A DNA stretch of 12,072 bases from the NCBI GenBank assembly GCA_023390955.1, contig JAEWBW010000267.1, forward strand, positions 1 through 12,072, given 5' to 3'. The position numbers were made by a program, and so were the translations under genes. Below the pieces are notes generated by a model, which was not told where the DNA came from, ran no database searches, and was given only the letters and a program-made list of their open reading frames with translations. This document shows positions 5,817 to 12,072 of the stretch, one piece after another (position 1 is the first letter of the stretch; every line of letters begins with the position of its first letter). The stretch comes from Pseudomonadota bacterium (GTDB lineage Bacteria > Pseudomonadota > Alphaproteobacteria > Rhizobiales > Xanthobacteraceae).

Positions 5817-6407
5817 ATGCTGGCCGGGGCTTCCGACGTTTCATCACCTGTGGGCCAAGACTTTTCCGGACTCCGCGAAAGATTAAGGGACGCCACGTCG
5901 GAGGCGCATCGCGACCTCGACGCGCAGCTATCGGCGTTCGACCTGACCGGATTTTCCGGCTACCGGCGCTTCCTGCAGGCGAGTGCCGCAGCCCTGCTGC
6001 CGCTCGAGGCGGCGCTGGTGCAGGCCGGCGTCGCGGACCTTTTCCCGGATTGGCCTGAACGGTCGCGGCGGGCGGCCATCGGCGCCGATCTCGCGCGTCT
6101 CGGCAGTGCTGTGCCGTCGCCGGTTTCGGTGCCGGAACTGACCCGCAACGGCGTTCTCGGCACGATGTATGTGCTGGAGGGCTCGCGGCTCGGCGCCAAA
6201 TTCCTGCTGCGGACGGTCGCGGACGCCACTGATCCGCGCGTCGGCCGGGCCACCGCCTATCTCAGCCATGGCGCGGGTCTGCGGCTCTGGCAGCGCTTCC
6301 TTGCGAGACTCGCCGACGAAGATCTCGGCGCGGCCGATGAGGACGAGGCGATCGGCGCGGCGCGCGAGGCCTTTGCCGCCTTCGAGCGTGCGGCGGACCG
6401 CGCATGA
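5817..6407 (+). CDS. bphO: Biliverdin-producing heme oxygenase (BphO type)
   Basis: This 196-residue all-helical heme oxygenase should open heme to biliverdin with O2 and electrons, releasing iron and CO, in the cytoplasm. The proximal heme ligand is most likely H31 in TSEAHRDLDAQLSAF, the usual helix after an arginine-rich N-terminus. The distal helix is seen in GVLGTMYVLEGSRLGAKFLLR (from about residue 112), with the conserved glycines and the LEGS motif. ATG 5817 follows GGGA by about 7 nt. A longer frame back to 5724 would read through the upstream hairpin and looks non-coding. Its stop overlaps the bphP start (ATGA, 4 bp), so the two are co-translated and the product probably supplies the phytochrome chromophore. 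No clear promoter was found in the 55 bases between the hairpin and the start. Confidence 0.9.
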   Translation: MLAGASDVSSPVGQDFSGLRERLRDATSEAHRDLDAQLSAFDLTGFSGYRRFLQASAAALLPLEAALVQAGVADLFPDWPERSRRAAIGADLARLGSAVPSPVSVPELTRNGVLGTMYVLEGSRLGAKFLLRTVADATDPRVGRATAYLSHGAGLRLWQRFLARLADEDLGAADEDEAIGAAREAFAAFERAADRA

Positions 6408-8947
6408 ACGAGGTGGTCAATCTCACCAATTGCGATCGCGAGCCGATCCACATTCCCGGCAGCGTCCAGCCGTTCGGCTTCCTGCTGACGCTGCTGTCGG
6501 ATTTCACCATCTGCATGGCATCCGACAATGCGGGCGGCTTTCTCGGCACCGACGTCGCCGACCTCTTGCAGCGGCCCCTGAGCCAGGTCTTCTCGGAGGT
6601 CGCCGTCGCGACCATCCGCAGCCGCGTCGATCATCTCGGCGGTCCAGATGCGACCGAGCGGATGTTCGGCGTCGAGATCCAGCCCGGCAAGCCGCTGTGC
6701 GATCTCTCGATCCATTTCTCCGGGGCCTATCTCATCGTCGAGGCGGAGCCCAGCGTCATCGAGCCCGGCGTCAATTCCGGCGAGCTGGTTCGCCTGATGC
6801 TGGAGCGGATCCGCAAGACGCGCGGCATGACCGAGCTTGCGCGGGAGGCTGCGCGCCAACTCAAGGTGCTGACCGGCTTCGACCGCGTCATGGTCTACCA
6901 GTTTCATCCCGACGGCTCGGGCGAGGTGATCGCGGAAGCCGCCGAAGCAGGCCTCGAACGTTTTCTCGGGCTGCACTATCCGGCCTCCGACATCCCGAAA
7001 CAGGCCCGTATTCTCTACCAGCGCAACTGGCTGCGTATCATCGCCGACATCAACGCAAAGCCTGCCGCTTTGGTGTCGACGGCCACGCACAATGCCGGGC
7101 TGCTCGATCTCTCCATGAGCGTGCTGCGCGCGGTGTCGCCGATCCACATCGAATATCTGCGCAACATGGGCGTCGGCGCCTCGATGTCGGTGTCGATTCT
7201 GCGCGACGGCAAGCTGTGGGGTCTGTTTGCCCTGCATCACTACTCGCCGCGCTACATCTCATTCGAGAAGCGTACGGCGTCCGAGTTGTTCGGGCAGATG
7301 TTCTCCTGGATCGTCGAGGGTCGCGAGCGCGAGAGCGGGGTTGCCTATGAAGCGCGCGCCCAGCAGATCCAGGAAAGGCTGATTGAGAGCGCAGCTACCC
7401 ATGAGCATTCCAGGCGGGCGATCTTCGACTTCACCGCCGACTACCGCAAGATGATCGCATGCGACGGCGTCGCGATCTGGTCCGACAACAAGATCGCGCT
7501 TGACGGCGAGACGCCGGCCGAGGCGGAGGTGAAGGAGCTCGTCGCCTTCATCAACCGGACTTCGCCGGGACGGATCAGCGCCAGCGCAGAGATTGCAAAG
7601 GTCTATGCGGCTGGCGAAGCGATTCGCGACCGCGCGGCGGGTTTCCTCGCCATCCCGATCTCGCGCACGCCGCGCGACTGCCTGATCTTCTTCCGGCGCG
7701 AAGTCTTGCAGTCGGTCACGTGGGCGGGCGCGCCCGAAAAGGTCTACGAGGAGGGACCGAACGGTCCGCGGCTGACGCCGCGCAAGAGCTTTGAGCTGTG
7801 GCAGGAGACGGTCGCGGGCCAATCCAAGCCGTGGTCGGCAGCCGACATCCGGATCGCAGAGAGCCTGCGCGTGACGCTGCTCGAGGTCATCCTGCAATTG
7901 TCTGATCTCGCCGCGCGCGAGCGCCGCGGCGCGCAGGAACGGCAGGAGCTCATGATTGCCGAGCTCAATCACCGCGTTCGCAACATATTGAGCCTGGTTC
8001 GCGCGCTGGTGGCGCAGAGCAAGGACACCGCCGTCAGCGTCGAGGAGTTCGCCGGCGTGCTCGGCGGCCGTATCCAGGCCCTCGCGCGCGCCCATGACCA
8101 GATCACCAATCTGAATTGGGCCCCGGTTGCGCTGCGCACGCTGGTCGAGTCCGAGGCCGGCGCCTATCTCGGCGCGCGCGCGGGCCGTGTGAAGATTGAC
8201 GGGCCTGACGTGGCGCTCGATCCCAAGGCCTTCGCGACGCTGGCGCTCGTGGTTCACGAGATGATGACCAACTCCGCCAAATACGGCGCGCTCGCTGATT
8301 CCACCGGACAGGTCGAAGTGGTCTGGCGCCTCGATCCCTCCTCGAGCCTCGAGATCGAGTGGAAGGAGAGCGGCGGCCCGCCGGTGCAGCCGCCGACGCG
8401 GCGCGGCTTCGGCACCACCATCATCGAGCGCTCCGTGCCGTTCGACCTCAAGGGCGATGCCGAGATCCGCTTCGACCTGTTCGGGGTGCAGGCCAGGTTC
8501 GTCATCCCCGCCAACTTCATCCAGATGATGCCCTCGATTGCAGGAGCCGCCATGCGAGTGGAAGAACAGCAACCCGCGCGTCCGCGGATTTCGGAGACGG
8601 CGCTGATCGTCGAGGACAATCTGATCATCGCGATGGCTGCCGAGGTCATCCTGCTCGATCTCGGCGCGCGCCATGTCGACACCGCCGCGAGCGTCGATCA
8701 GGCGCTGCGCTCGATCGAACGGACGCGTCCGAGCTTTGCGCTGCTCGATCTCAATCTCGGCAATGAGAGCAGCGTCAAGGTGGCGCAAAAGCTGAAGGAG
8801 ATCGGCGTGCCCTTCATCTTCGCCACCGGCTATGGCGAGCGCGCCCCGATCCCGGCCGAATTGTCCTCGGCGCCGGTGGTGCAGAAGCCGTACACGCTGG
8901 AAGTCGTCGAGAACGCGCTCGGCAAATTGCAGCAGGCGAGCGTCTGA
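6404..8947 (+). CDS. bphP: Bacteriophytochrome hybrid kinase: PAS-GAF-PHY-HWE kinase-receiver
   Basis: This 847-residue red/far-red light sensor is predicted to be soluble. Cys10, just before DREPIHIPGSVQPFGFLL, is the biliverdin attachment site. The GAF domain has PASDIP (D196), H248 in SPIHIEYL and H278/H279 in ALHHYSPR. The PHY tongue shows WAG and PRKSF. The kinase has phospho-acceptor H523 (ELNHRVRNILSLVRAL), N-box HEMMTN with N623, and W653-K-E, all marks of the HWE class. The receiver starts near residue 730, with E737/D738, phospho-acceptor D782 (LLDLNLG), ATG for the switch threonine and QKPY for the lysine. The order matches Agp2-like hybrid phytochromes as I remember them. Leu190 stands six residues before D196, where several bathy phytochromes carry Gln, so a Pr dark state is the more likely guess. 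It is coupled to bphO by an ATGA overlap. Confidence 0.95.
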   Translation: MNEVVNLTNCDREPIHIPGSVQPFGFLLTLLSDFTICMASDNAGGFLGTDVADLLQRPLSQVFSEVAVATIRSRVDHLGGPDATERMFGVEIQPGKPLCDLSIHFSGAYLIVEAEPSVIEPGVNSGELVRLMLERIRKTRGMTELAREAARQLKVLTGFDRVMVYQFHPDGSGEVIAEAAEAGLERFLGLHYPASDIPKQARILYQRNWLRIIADINAKPAALVSTATHNAGLLDLSMSVLRAVSPIHIEYLRNMGVGASMSVSILRDGKLWGLFALHHYSPRYISFEKRTASELFGQMFSWIVEGRERESGVAYEARAQQIQERLIESAATHEHSRRAIFDFTADYRKMIACDGVAIWSDNKIALDGETPAEAEVKELVAFINRTSPGRISASAEIAKVYAAGEAIRDRAAGFLAIPISRTPRDCLIFFRREVLQSVTWAGAPEKVYEEGPNGPRLTPRKSFELWQETVAGQSKPWSAADIRIAESLRVTLLEVILQLSDLAARERRGAQERQELMIAELNHRVRNILSLVRALVAQSKDTAVSVEEFAGVLGGRIQALARAHDQITNLNWAPVALRTLVESEAGAYLGARAGRVKIDGPDVALDPKAFATLALVVHEMMTNSAKYGALADSTGQVEVVWRLDPSSSLEIEWKESGGPPVQPPTRRGFGTTIIERSVPFDLKGDAEIRFDLFGVQARFVIPANFIQMMPSIAGAAMRVEEQQPARPRISETALIVEDNLIIAMAAEVILLDLGARHVDTAASVDQALRSIERTRPSFALLDLNLGNESSVKVAQKLKEIGVPFIFATGYGERAPIPAELSSAPVVQKPYTLEVVENALGKLQQASV
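8542..8554 (+). promoter_or_regulatory. Internal Shine-Dalgarno and ATG before the receiver domain of bphP
   Basis: AGGAG (8542-8546) lies 5 nt before an in-frame ATG (8552-8554, Met717). This is at the start of the linker between the kinase and the receiver. Initiation here would give a free 131-residue receiver (8552-8947). The site is better than the one at the true start of bphP, which depends on coupling. Whether it is used is not known; it may be a relic of a once separate receiver gene. Confidence 0.45.
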
Positions 8948-8948
8948 G

Positions 8949-9038
8949 CCGTCATTCCGGTGCGCGCGTAGCGCGAACCCGGAATCCATTTATCCAAGAG
9001 CAAGAACGTGGATGGCCGGGACGAGCCCGGCCATGACG
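8949..9038. repeat. Two adjacent Rhizobiales-type palindromic repeats, probable terminator pair
   Basis: The first element has ATTCCGG (8954-8960) facing CCGGAAT (8979-8985), with an inner CGCGC/GCGCG stem at 8963-8975. The second has ATGGCCGGG (9012-9020) facing CCCGGCCAT (9026-9034) with a 5-nt loop. Both types are, from memory, repeated many times in Bradyrhizobium-like genomes. They fill the 101-bp gap between the convergent bphP and GST genes, so they can end transcription from both sides. Confidence 0.75.
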
Positions 9039-9048
9039 GAGCGATCGA

Positions 9049-9729
9049 TCAAGCCACCTTCGTCTTCATGTGCTTGAACATGTTGCCGCGGGCCTCGTCA
9101 TCCATCTCGGCCTTGAAGGTGAACTTGTCCTTCAGGCCGATCGCGCGCGCCGCCGCGGGGCGTGCCGAGATCTCGTCGACCAGCCGCTTCACATTGGGGT
9201 ACCGCGCGAAGGCGTCGTCGCCGAGCTTGAACGGCACCATCCGCGCCCAGCCCCATAGCGCCATGTCGACGATCGAATAGCTGTCGCCGACCATGTAGCT
9301 GCGGCCAGCGAGGTGCGCGTCGAGAACCTTGTAGTGGCGATCCGTCTCGAACTGATAGCGGTTATGGGCGTAGTCGTGGTTCTGGTCCTTCGGCGCGAAA
9401 TGCCTGAAGTGCACCGCCTGGCCCGAATAGGGACCGACGCCGCTCGCCACGAACATGAGCCAGGACAGGAGTTCGGCGCGGTTCGCGGGCAGGAACTTGC
9501 CGGTCTTCTCGGCGAGATAGAGCAGGATCGCGTTGCTGTCGAACACGATGGTGCCGTTGTCGTCGATCGCCGGCACCTTTGCGTTCGGATTGATCTTCAG
9601 GAATTCCGGCTTGAACTGGTCGCCCTTGCGGGTGTCGACCGCGATCGGTTCGAACGGCAGGCCGGACTCCTCGAGATACAGGGCAACCTTGGTCGGGTTC
9701 GGCGATCCGTTGAAATAGAATTTGAGCAT
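9049..9729 (-). CDS. Glutathione S-transferase of the YfcG/YghU (Nu-class) type
   Basis: This 226-residue GST has an N-terminal thioredoxin-like domain (residues 1-80). The NGSPNPTKVALYLEE opening and the glutathione-binding INPNAKVPAI and FDSNAILLYLAE segments are present. The helical domain contains GVGPYSGQAVHFRHFAP and RSYMVGDSYSIVDMALWGW. The GP-x2-GQ-x2-HF-x3-AP pattern and the opening without an active-site cysteine resemble the Nu-class proteins YfcG and YghU. Those act as disulfide reductases on glutathione-linked disulfides more than as conjugating enzymes. The start at 9729 follows GGGAA by about 8 nt. It is convergent with bphP across repeats and divergent from the EF-hand gene. 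It differs clearly from the beta-class-like GST at 3535, so the two are not recent duplicates. Confidence 0.88.
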   Translation of the reverse strand: MLKFYFNGSPNPTKVALYLEESGLPFEPIAVDTRKGDQFKPEFLKINPNAKVPAIDDNGTIVFDSNAILLYLAEKTGKFLPANRAELLSWLMFVASGVGPYSGQAVHFRHFAPKDQNHDYAHNRYQFETDRHYKVLDAHLAGRSYMVGDSYSIVDMALWGWARMVPFKLGDDAFARYPNVKRLVDEISARPAAARAIGLKDKFTFKAEMDDEARGNMFKHMKTKVA

Positions 9730-9961
9730 CTGACGTTTCCCATTTGCTGGTGACGAGGAGCGCGCGACCGGTCAGGTCACGAAAGACCGTGCCTATCTGC
9801 TTCGGTTCCATCCCGAGTGCAACCGAAGAGTTTGTGAAAGTCATTCTGTCGGAAAACAGCCCGCGCGAAAGGATGCATTTACTCTCCTCGGGCGCAACAG
9901 AGGGTAGTGTCTTGCTCCCGATACAGCTCCGACTTAATGACGTGGCCGAGGGAGATCGCAC
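9730..9961. promoter_or_regulatory. Divergent intergenic region with an 8-bp inverted repeat
   Basis: This 232-bp gap separates the GST and EF-hand genes and should hold both promoters. CTTCGGTT (9800-9807) and AACCGAAG (9821-9828) form a perfect inverted repeat whose centres are 21 bp apart, about two helical turns, as in many dimer operators. A possible plus-strand promoter is TTGCTC (9912-9917), 16 bp, TTAATG (9934-9939). A weak minus-strand candidate is TTGCAC (9822-9817), 17 bp, CAGATA (9799-9794), which would lie across the repeat. GACCGGTC at 9766-9773 recurs before the small membrane protein gene, probably by chance. Confidence 0.35.
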
Positions 9962-11608
9962 ATGTCCGGTCGCAAAAAATTCCGCTTCATCTCGCTTGCC
10001 TCGTCGCTTGCCCTGGCCGGCGTTGTCGCCGCCGCGTTGACGGGCCCCGCCCGGTCGCAACAGCCGGGCGCAGCTTCGGCCGTTCAGCAGATCCTGTTGC
10101 CGCGTCTCCAGCAGGGAACGACGCTCGAGAAATATCTGGAGTCCCTGCGCAACGAATTCTTCCAGGTCGATGCCGACGTCGATGGGCAGATCACCCAGCG
10201 CGACGTCGATCTTCATGCGCTGATGGAGGGCATCCATGCCAGGAACAACGCACTGACCATGACGATGCGGTACGATCTCGATGGCGACGGCTTTGTCACG
10301 GAAGACGAGATTCGTCGCGGCATGACCTATGAACTGCGCAGCCAGTTCGGCGTCCTGGCCTTCAACAGGAGCAACAAGCCGCTGCTTCCTCAGAACGACG
10401 GGCTGTCGAAGCAGATCGACGCCACCGTTCGAAATATCATGGGGCTCGATACCGACAAGGACGGCAAGGTCAGCATGGCGGAGGGCGCCAAGCTCGGGGC
10501 CGCCGGCCGGCACGGTGGCCAGTCGGCCCGCGCGCGCCAGTTCCTGTCGCTGGAGGGTGCTTCGGACGGCGCATTGACGCTGGCCGAATATCAGGCCGCA
10601 GCCGAGGTGGTGTTTCGCCAGGTCGATCTCGACAAGGATGGCGCGATCACGCAGCAGGAGTTGATGGATTACCGGACGCGCGCCGAGCGCGTCGGCTGCG
10701 AGATGCCGGCCGCATCGGAAAAGGCCAGGGTCGTTCTGCTCAGCAGCTACGAGACCGAGGCGCTCTCGAGCGTCACGCTGGGATCGCAGGACAACGTGCT
10801 GCATGCGGGGCGCATCGTGGTCGAACCCGGCAGCGAGCCCCTCTACATCGTGGTCGCGACCTATGGGCCGACCATCTGGCAATTGTCGGGCGCGACCGAC
10901 CGGGTCGAGCGCCTGGTCATGACCAGTTCGCGCACCGGGCCGAACAGCGCCGACGTCAATCAGGGCACGCTGGTGGGCGCGACCGGCATCGCGAAGGAGC
11001 GCGTCAGCTTCTTCAGCAAGTCGAACTGTCTGACCTATTTCAACGAGACGCCGACCAGCGCGTCGTTGCAGACGGTGGCCGCGGTCCGTAACGGCACCGG
11101 CAAGTCGCCCGAGACGGTCTCCGCAAAATACTCCGTGTCCGGCTTCAAGGTGCCGTCCGGTGCCGTCGAAACGCTGCGCGAGAAGAACGGCAATGGCGGC
11201 GGCCTGGTCATCGAGAAGACCCAGGGCACGCTGAAGATCATCGGCAATGCCAGCAATGTGATCGTGCAGTCCGGACCGAGCCGCGCCAAGGACGAGTTGT
11301 ACCGCTTCTCGCCCGGCGGCGTGATCGAGATCGACCCGAAGACGGTGGTCGCGGCCCAGCCCGCGGCGAACTACCAGGTGTTGCCGCAGCAGGCCGGACT
11401 GGTTCAGCTGCTCGCGTCCGGCGTGTTGAAGCAGAACAGCATCGGCGAATACATCGTGCGGGAAAAGACCCGCTTTCCCGCCGGACTCTACGGCGCCCAC
11501 TCCGCCACGTTCCTGGTCATGCGGGGCACGCCCTATCCGGAGGGCGATCCCGGTCACTCCTGCGTCGTCATGGAGGAGAGTGGCGAAAAGAAGGGCAGCT
11601 GCCGCTAG
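9962..11608 (+). CDS. Secreted four-EF-hand protein with an unassigned C-terminal half
   Basis: This 548-residue protein is probably exported. An N-terminal signal peptide (RKKFRF, hydrophobic stretch 10-27) has likely cleavage after ARS at residue 32. Four canonical EF-hand loops follow at D70-D81, D105-E116, D163-E174 and D222-E233 (for example DLDGDGFVTEDE). A degenerate one is at E198-E209. They should bind calcium in the periplasm or outside the cell. Residues about 245-548 match no domain I know. They look strand-rich (PLYIVVATYGPTIWQLSG, GGLVIEKTQGTLKIIGNAS) and hold all four cysteines, near residues 245, 360 and at the C-terminus (SCVV and SCR). These could form disulfides. The start follows GAGGGAG by 7 nt. 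The gene appears monocistronic. A calcium-tuned cell-surface or periplasmic role is inferred; enzymatic function is unknown. Confidence 0.87.
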   Translation: MSGRKKFRFISLASSLALAGVVAAALTGPARSQQPGAASAVQQILLPRLQQGTTLEKYLESLRNEFFQVDADVDGQITQRDVDLHALMEGIHARNNALTMTMRYDLDGDGFVTEDEIRRGMTYELRSQFGVLAFNRSNKPLLPQNDGLSKQIDATVRNIMGLDTDKDGKVSMAEGAKLGAAGRHGGQSARARQFLSLEGASDGALTLAEYQAAAEVVFRQVDLDKDGAITQQELMDYRTRAERVGCEMPAASEKARVVLLSSYETEALSSVTLGSQDNVLHAGRIVVEPGSEPLYIVVATYGPTIWQLSGATDRVERLVMTSSRTGPNSADVNQGTLVGATGIAKERVSFFSKSNCLTYFNETPTSASLQTVAAVRNGTGKSPETVSAKYSVSGFKVPSGAVETLREKNGNGGGLVIEKTQGTLKIIGNASNVIVQSGPSRAKDELYRFSPGGVIEIDPKTVVAAQPAANYQVLPQQAGLVQLLASGVLKQNSIGEYIVREKTRFPAGLYGAHSATFLVMRGTPYPEGDPGHSCVVMEESGEKKGSCR

Positions 11609-11623
11609 AGGCGGATCGCCTCT
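11607..11623. terminator. Short hairpin between convergent EF-hand and membrane protein genes
   Basis: AGAGGCG (11607-11613) and CGCCTCT (11617-11623) form a perfect 7-bp stem with the 3-nt loop GAT, beginning within the EF-hand stop codon. It lies in the 35-bp gap between convergent genes. No T-run follows on either strand, so it is a weak or Rho-assisted terminator at best. Confidence 0.4.
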
Positions 11624-11643
11624 GCGCGCTCGCCGAAATACGC

Positions 11644-11967
11644 TCAGCCGAAATAGAAGCCGAGCAGGGCGGCGATGATGATGACGAGGCCGACTGCCTC
11701 CAGCCGAAGCCCCAGCCGCGTGGCCAGGTGCATGTCGGAGGCCTGCCTGGCGCGCTGCGATCCCCGCCGGTAGCCGTGAACGATGACGTCGTGGTTGAAG
11801 CGGTCGTGCGCCTCGTTGCTGCTGGCAAGCCCGACGCAGACGATGAGCACGCCGAAGATCGCGAGCCCGAAATAGCCGAGCAGTCCGATCAGAAACATCG
11901 GAAACATGCCGGCCAGGAAGATCGGCAGCAGCGGGAAGACCAGCAATGTCTCGGACTGTCGTCGCAT
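11644..11967 (-). CDS. Small integral membrane protein, unknown function (107 aa)
   Basis: I do not recognise this 107-residue protein. After a short charged start (MRRQSE), residues 8-48 are almost wholly hydrophobic and can form two close membrane helices with a proline- and glycine-rich turn (FLAGMFPMFLIGLLGYFG). A polar, arginine- and histidine-rich segment (about 50-90) precedes a third hydrophobic helix at about 90-106, ending at the C-terminus. The loop is probably cytoplasmic by the positive-inside rule. The only Shine-Dalgarno candidate is weak (GAG 4 nt before ATG 11967), but a good promoter lies just upstream. It is convergent with the EF-hand gene; no functional link can be shown. 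Confidence 0.7.
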   Translation of the reverse strand: MRRQSETLLVFPLLPIFLAGMFPMFLIGLLGYFGLAIFGVLIVCVGLASSNEAHDRFNHDVIVHGYRRGSQRARQASDMHLATRLGLRLEAVGLVIIIAALLGFYFG

Positions 11968-12000
11968 GGCTCGACCGGTCGGGACGGGACTGATTGGCTG

Positions 12001-12029
12001 AATCTAGTCCTGTCGGGCGCGGCTTTCAA
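12001..12029 (-). promoter_or_regulatory. Sigma70-type promoter of the small membrane protein gene
   Basis: On the minus strand, TTGAAA (12029-12024) and TAGATT (12006-12001) are separated by 17 bp, the best spacing. Transcription would start near 11994 and leave a leader of about 27 nt. That leader contains the 10-bp palindrome CGACCGGTCG at 11972-11981, just before ATG 11967, which could be an operator or a small hairpin over the ribosome site. Confidence 0.55.
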
Positions 12030-12061
12030 CCACGGTCGTCAATACGCGCGCGCCCCGCCCG

Positions 12062-12072
12062 CCCCCCCCCCC
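12062..12072. repeat. C homopolymer at the window end
   Basis: The last 11 bases are all C, and the preceding 20 or so are only G and C apart from a few bases (alternating CG then C-rich). Such a run is hard to sequence and often marks an assembly edge. It could also be a phase-variable tract, but no start codon or promoter box is seen next to it. Confidence 0.5.

Noticed and set aside
6169..7350. Plus-strand open frame across the bphO-bphP junction
   Set aside because: It is an out-of-frame reading of both genes, rich in Arg and Ser, with no domain.
7259..8989. Minus-strand open frame of 576 codons opposite bphP
   Set aside because: It mirrors the bphP coding sequence and has typical shadow composition; the phytochrome domains on the plus strand are unmistakable.
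4166..9038. CRISPR array from the repeated palindromes
   Set aside because: The repeats are few, of different families, not evenly spaced, and have no unique spacers or cas genes nearby.
9362..11557. Minus-strand open frame of 731 codons
   Set aside because: It is antisense to the EF-hand gene and enters the GST gene in another frame. It contains no recognisable domain except out-of-frame echoes of the GST.

Overview
The window looks like chromosomal DNA of an alphaproteobacterium of the Rhizobiales, most likely Bradyrhizobium or a close relative. The reasons are the high-GC coding pattern with long antisense open frames, the hybrid HWE-kinase bacteriophytochrome, and two families of intergenic palindromes of a type common in that genus (positions 4166-4254 and 8949-9038). 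No rRNA, tRNA, CRISPR array, transposase or phage gene was seen. The genus call rests on pattern memory, not on a database search.

Left part (1-4260): a lower-GC leader holds one doubtful small ORF. Next comes a minus-strand pair, an NTF2/SnoaL-like protein followed by a PhzS-like FAD monooxygenase. Divergent from this pair is a plus-strand run: an XRE regulator with a MmyB-type C-terminal domain, a second SnoaL-like protein overlapping it by 20 bp, and a beta-class-like glutathione S-transferase (GST). The run ends in a large inverted repeat that separates it from a convergent LysR gene. This part reads as a small accessory metabolism or detoxification region with its own regulator.

Middle part (4260-9048): the LysR regulator is divergent from a third SnoaL-like protein, with a T-N11-A palindrome between them. 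After a strong hairpin terminator comes the best-defined unit of the window, a heme oxygenase gene (bphO) overlapping a bacteriophytochrome gene (bphP) by 4 bp. BphO should make the biliverdin chromophore. BphP carries PAS-GAF-PHY photosensory domains, an HWE histidine kinase and a C-terminal receiver domain in one chain. An in-frame ATG with a good Shine-Dalgarno sequence sits exactly in the linker before the receiver, so a free receiver protein may also be made.

Right part (9049-12072): a second GST (YfcG/YghU-like) on the minus strand is divergent from a secreted four-EF-hand protein whose roughly 300-residue C-terminal half I do not recognise. A convergent small membrane protein gene follows, with a good sigma70-type promoter at 12001-12029. 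The window ends in a C homopolymer that may mark an assembly edge.

No wholly new multi-gene system can be proven from the sequence alone. The strongest leads are the possible internal start in bphP, the unassigned domain of the EF-hand protein, and the XRE/MmyB regulator flanked on both sides by SnoaL-like genes with a near-leaderless promoter.
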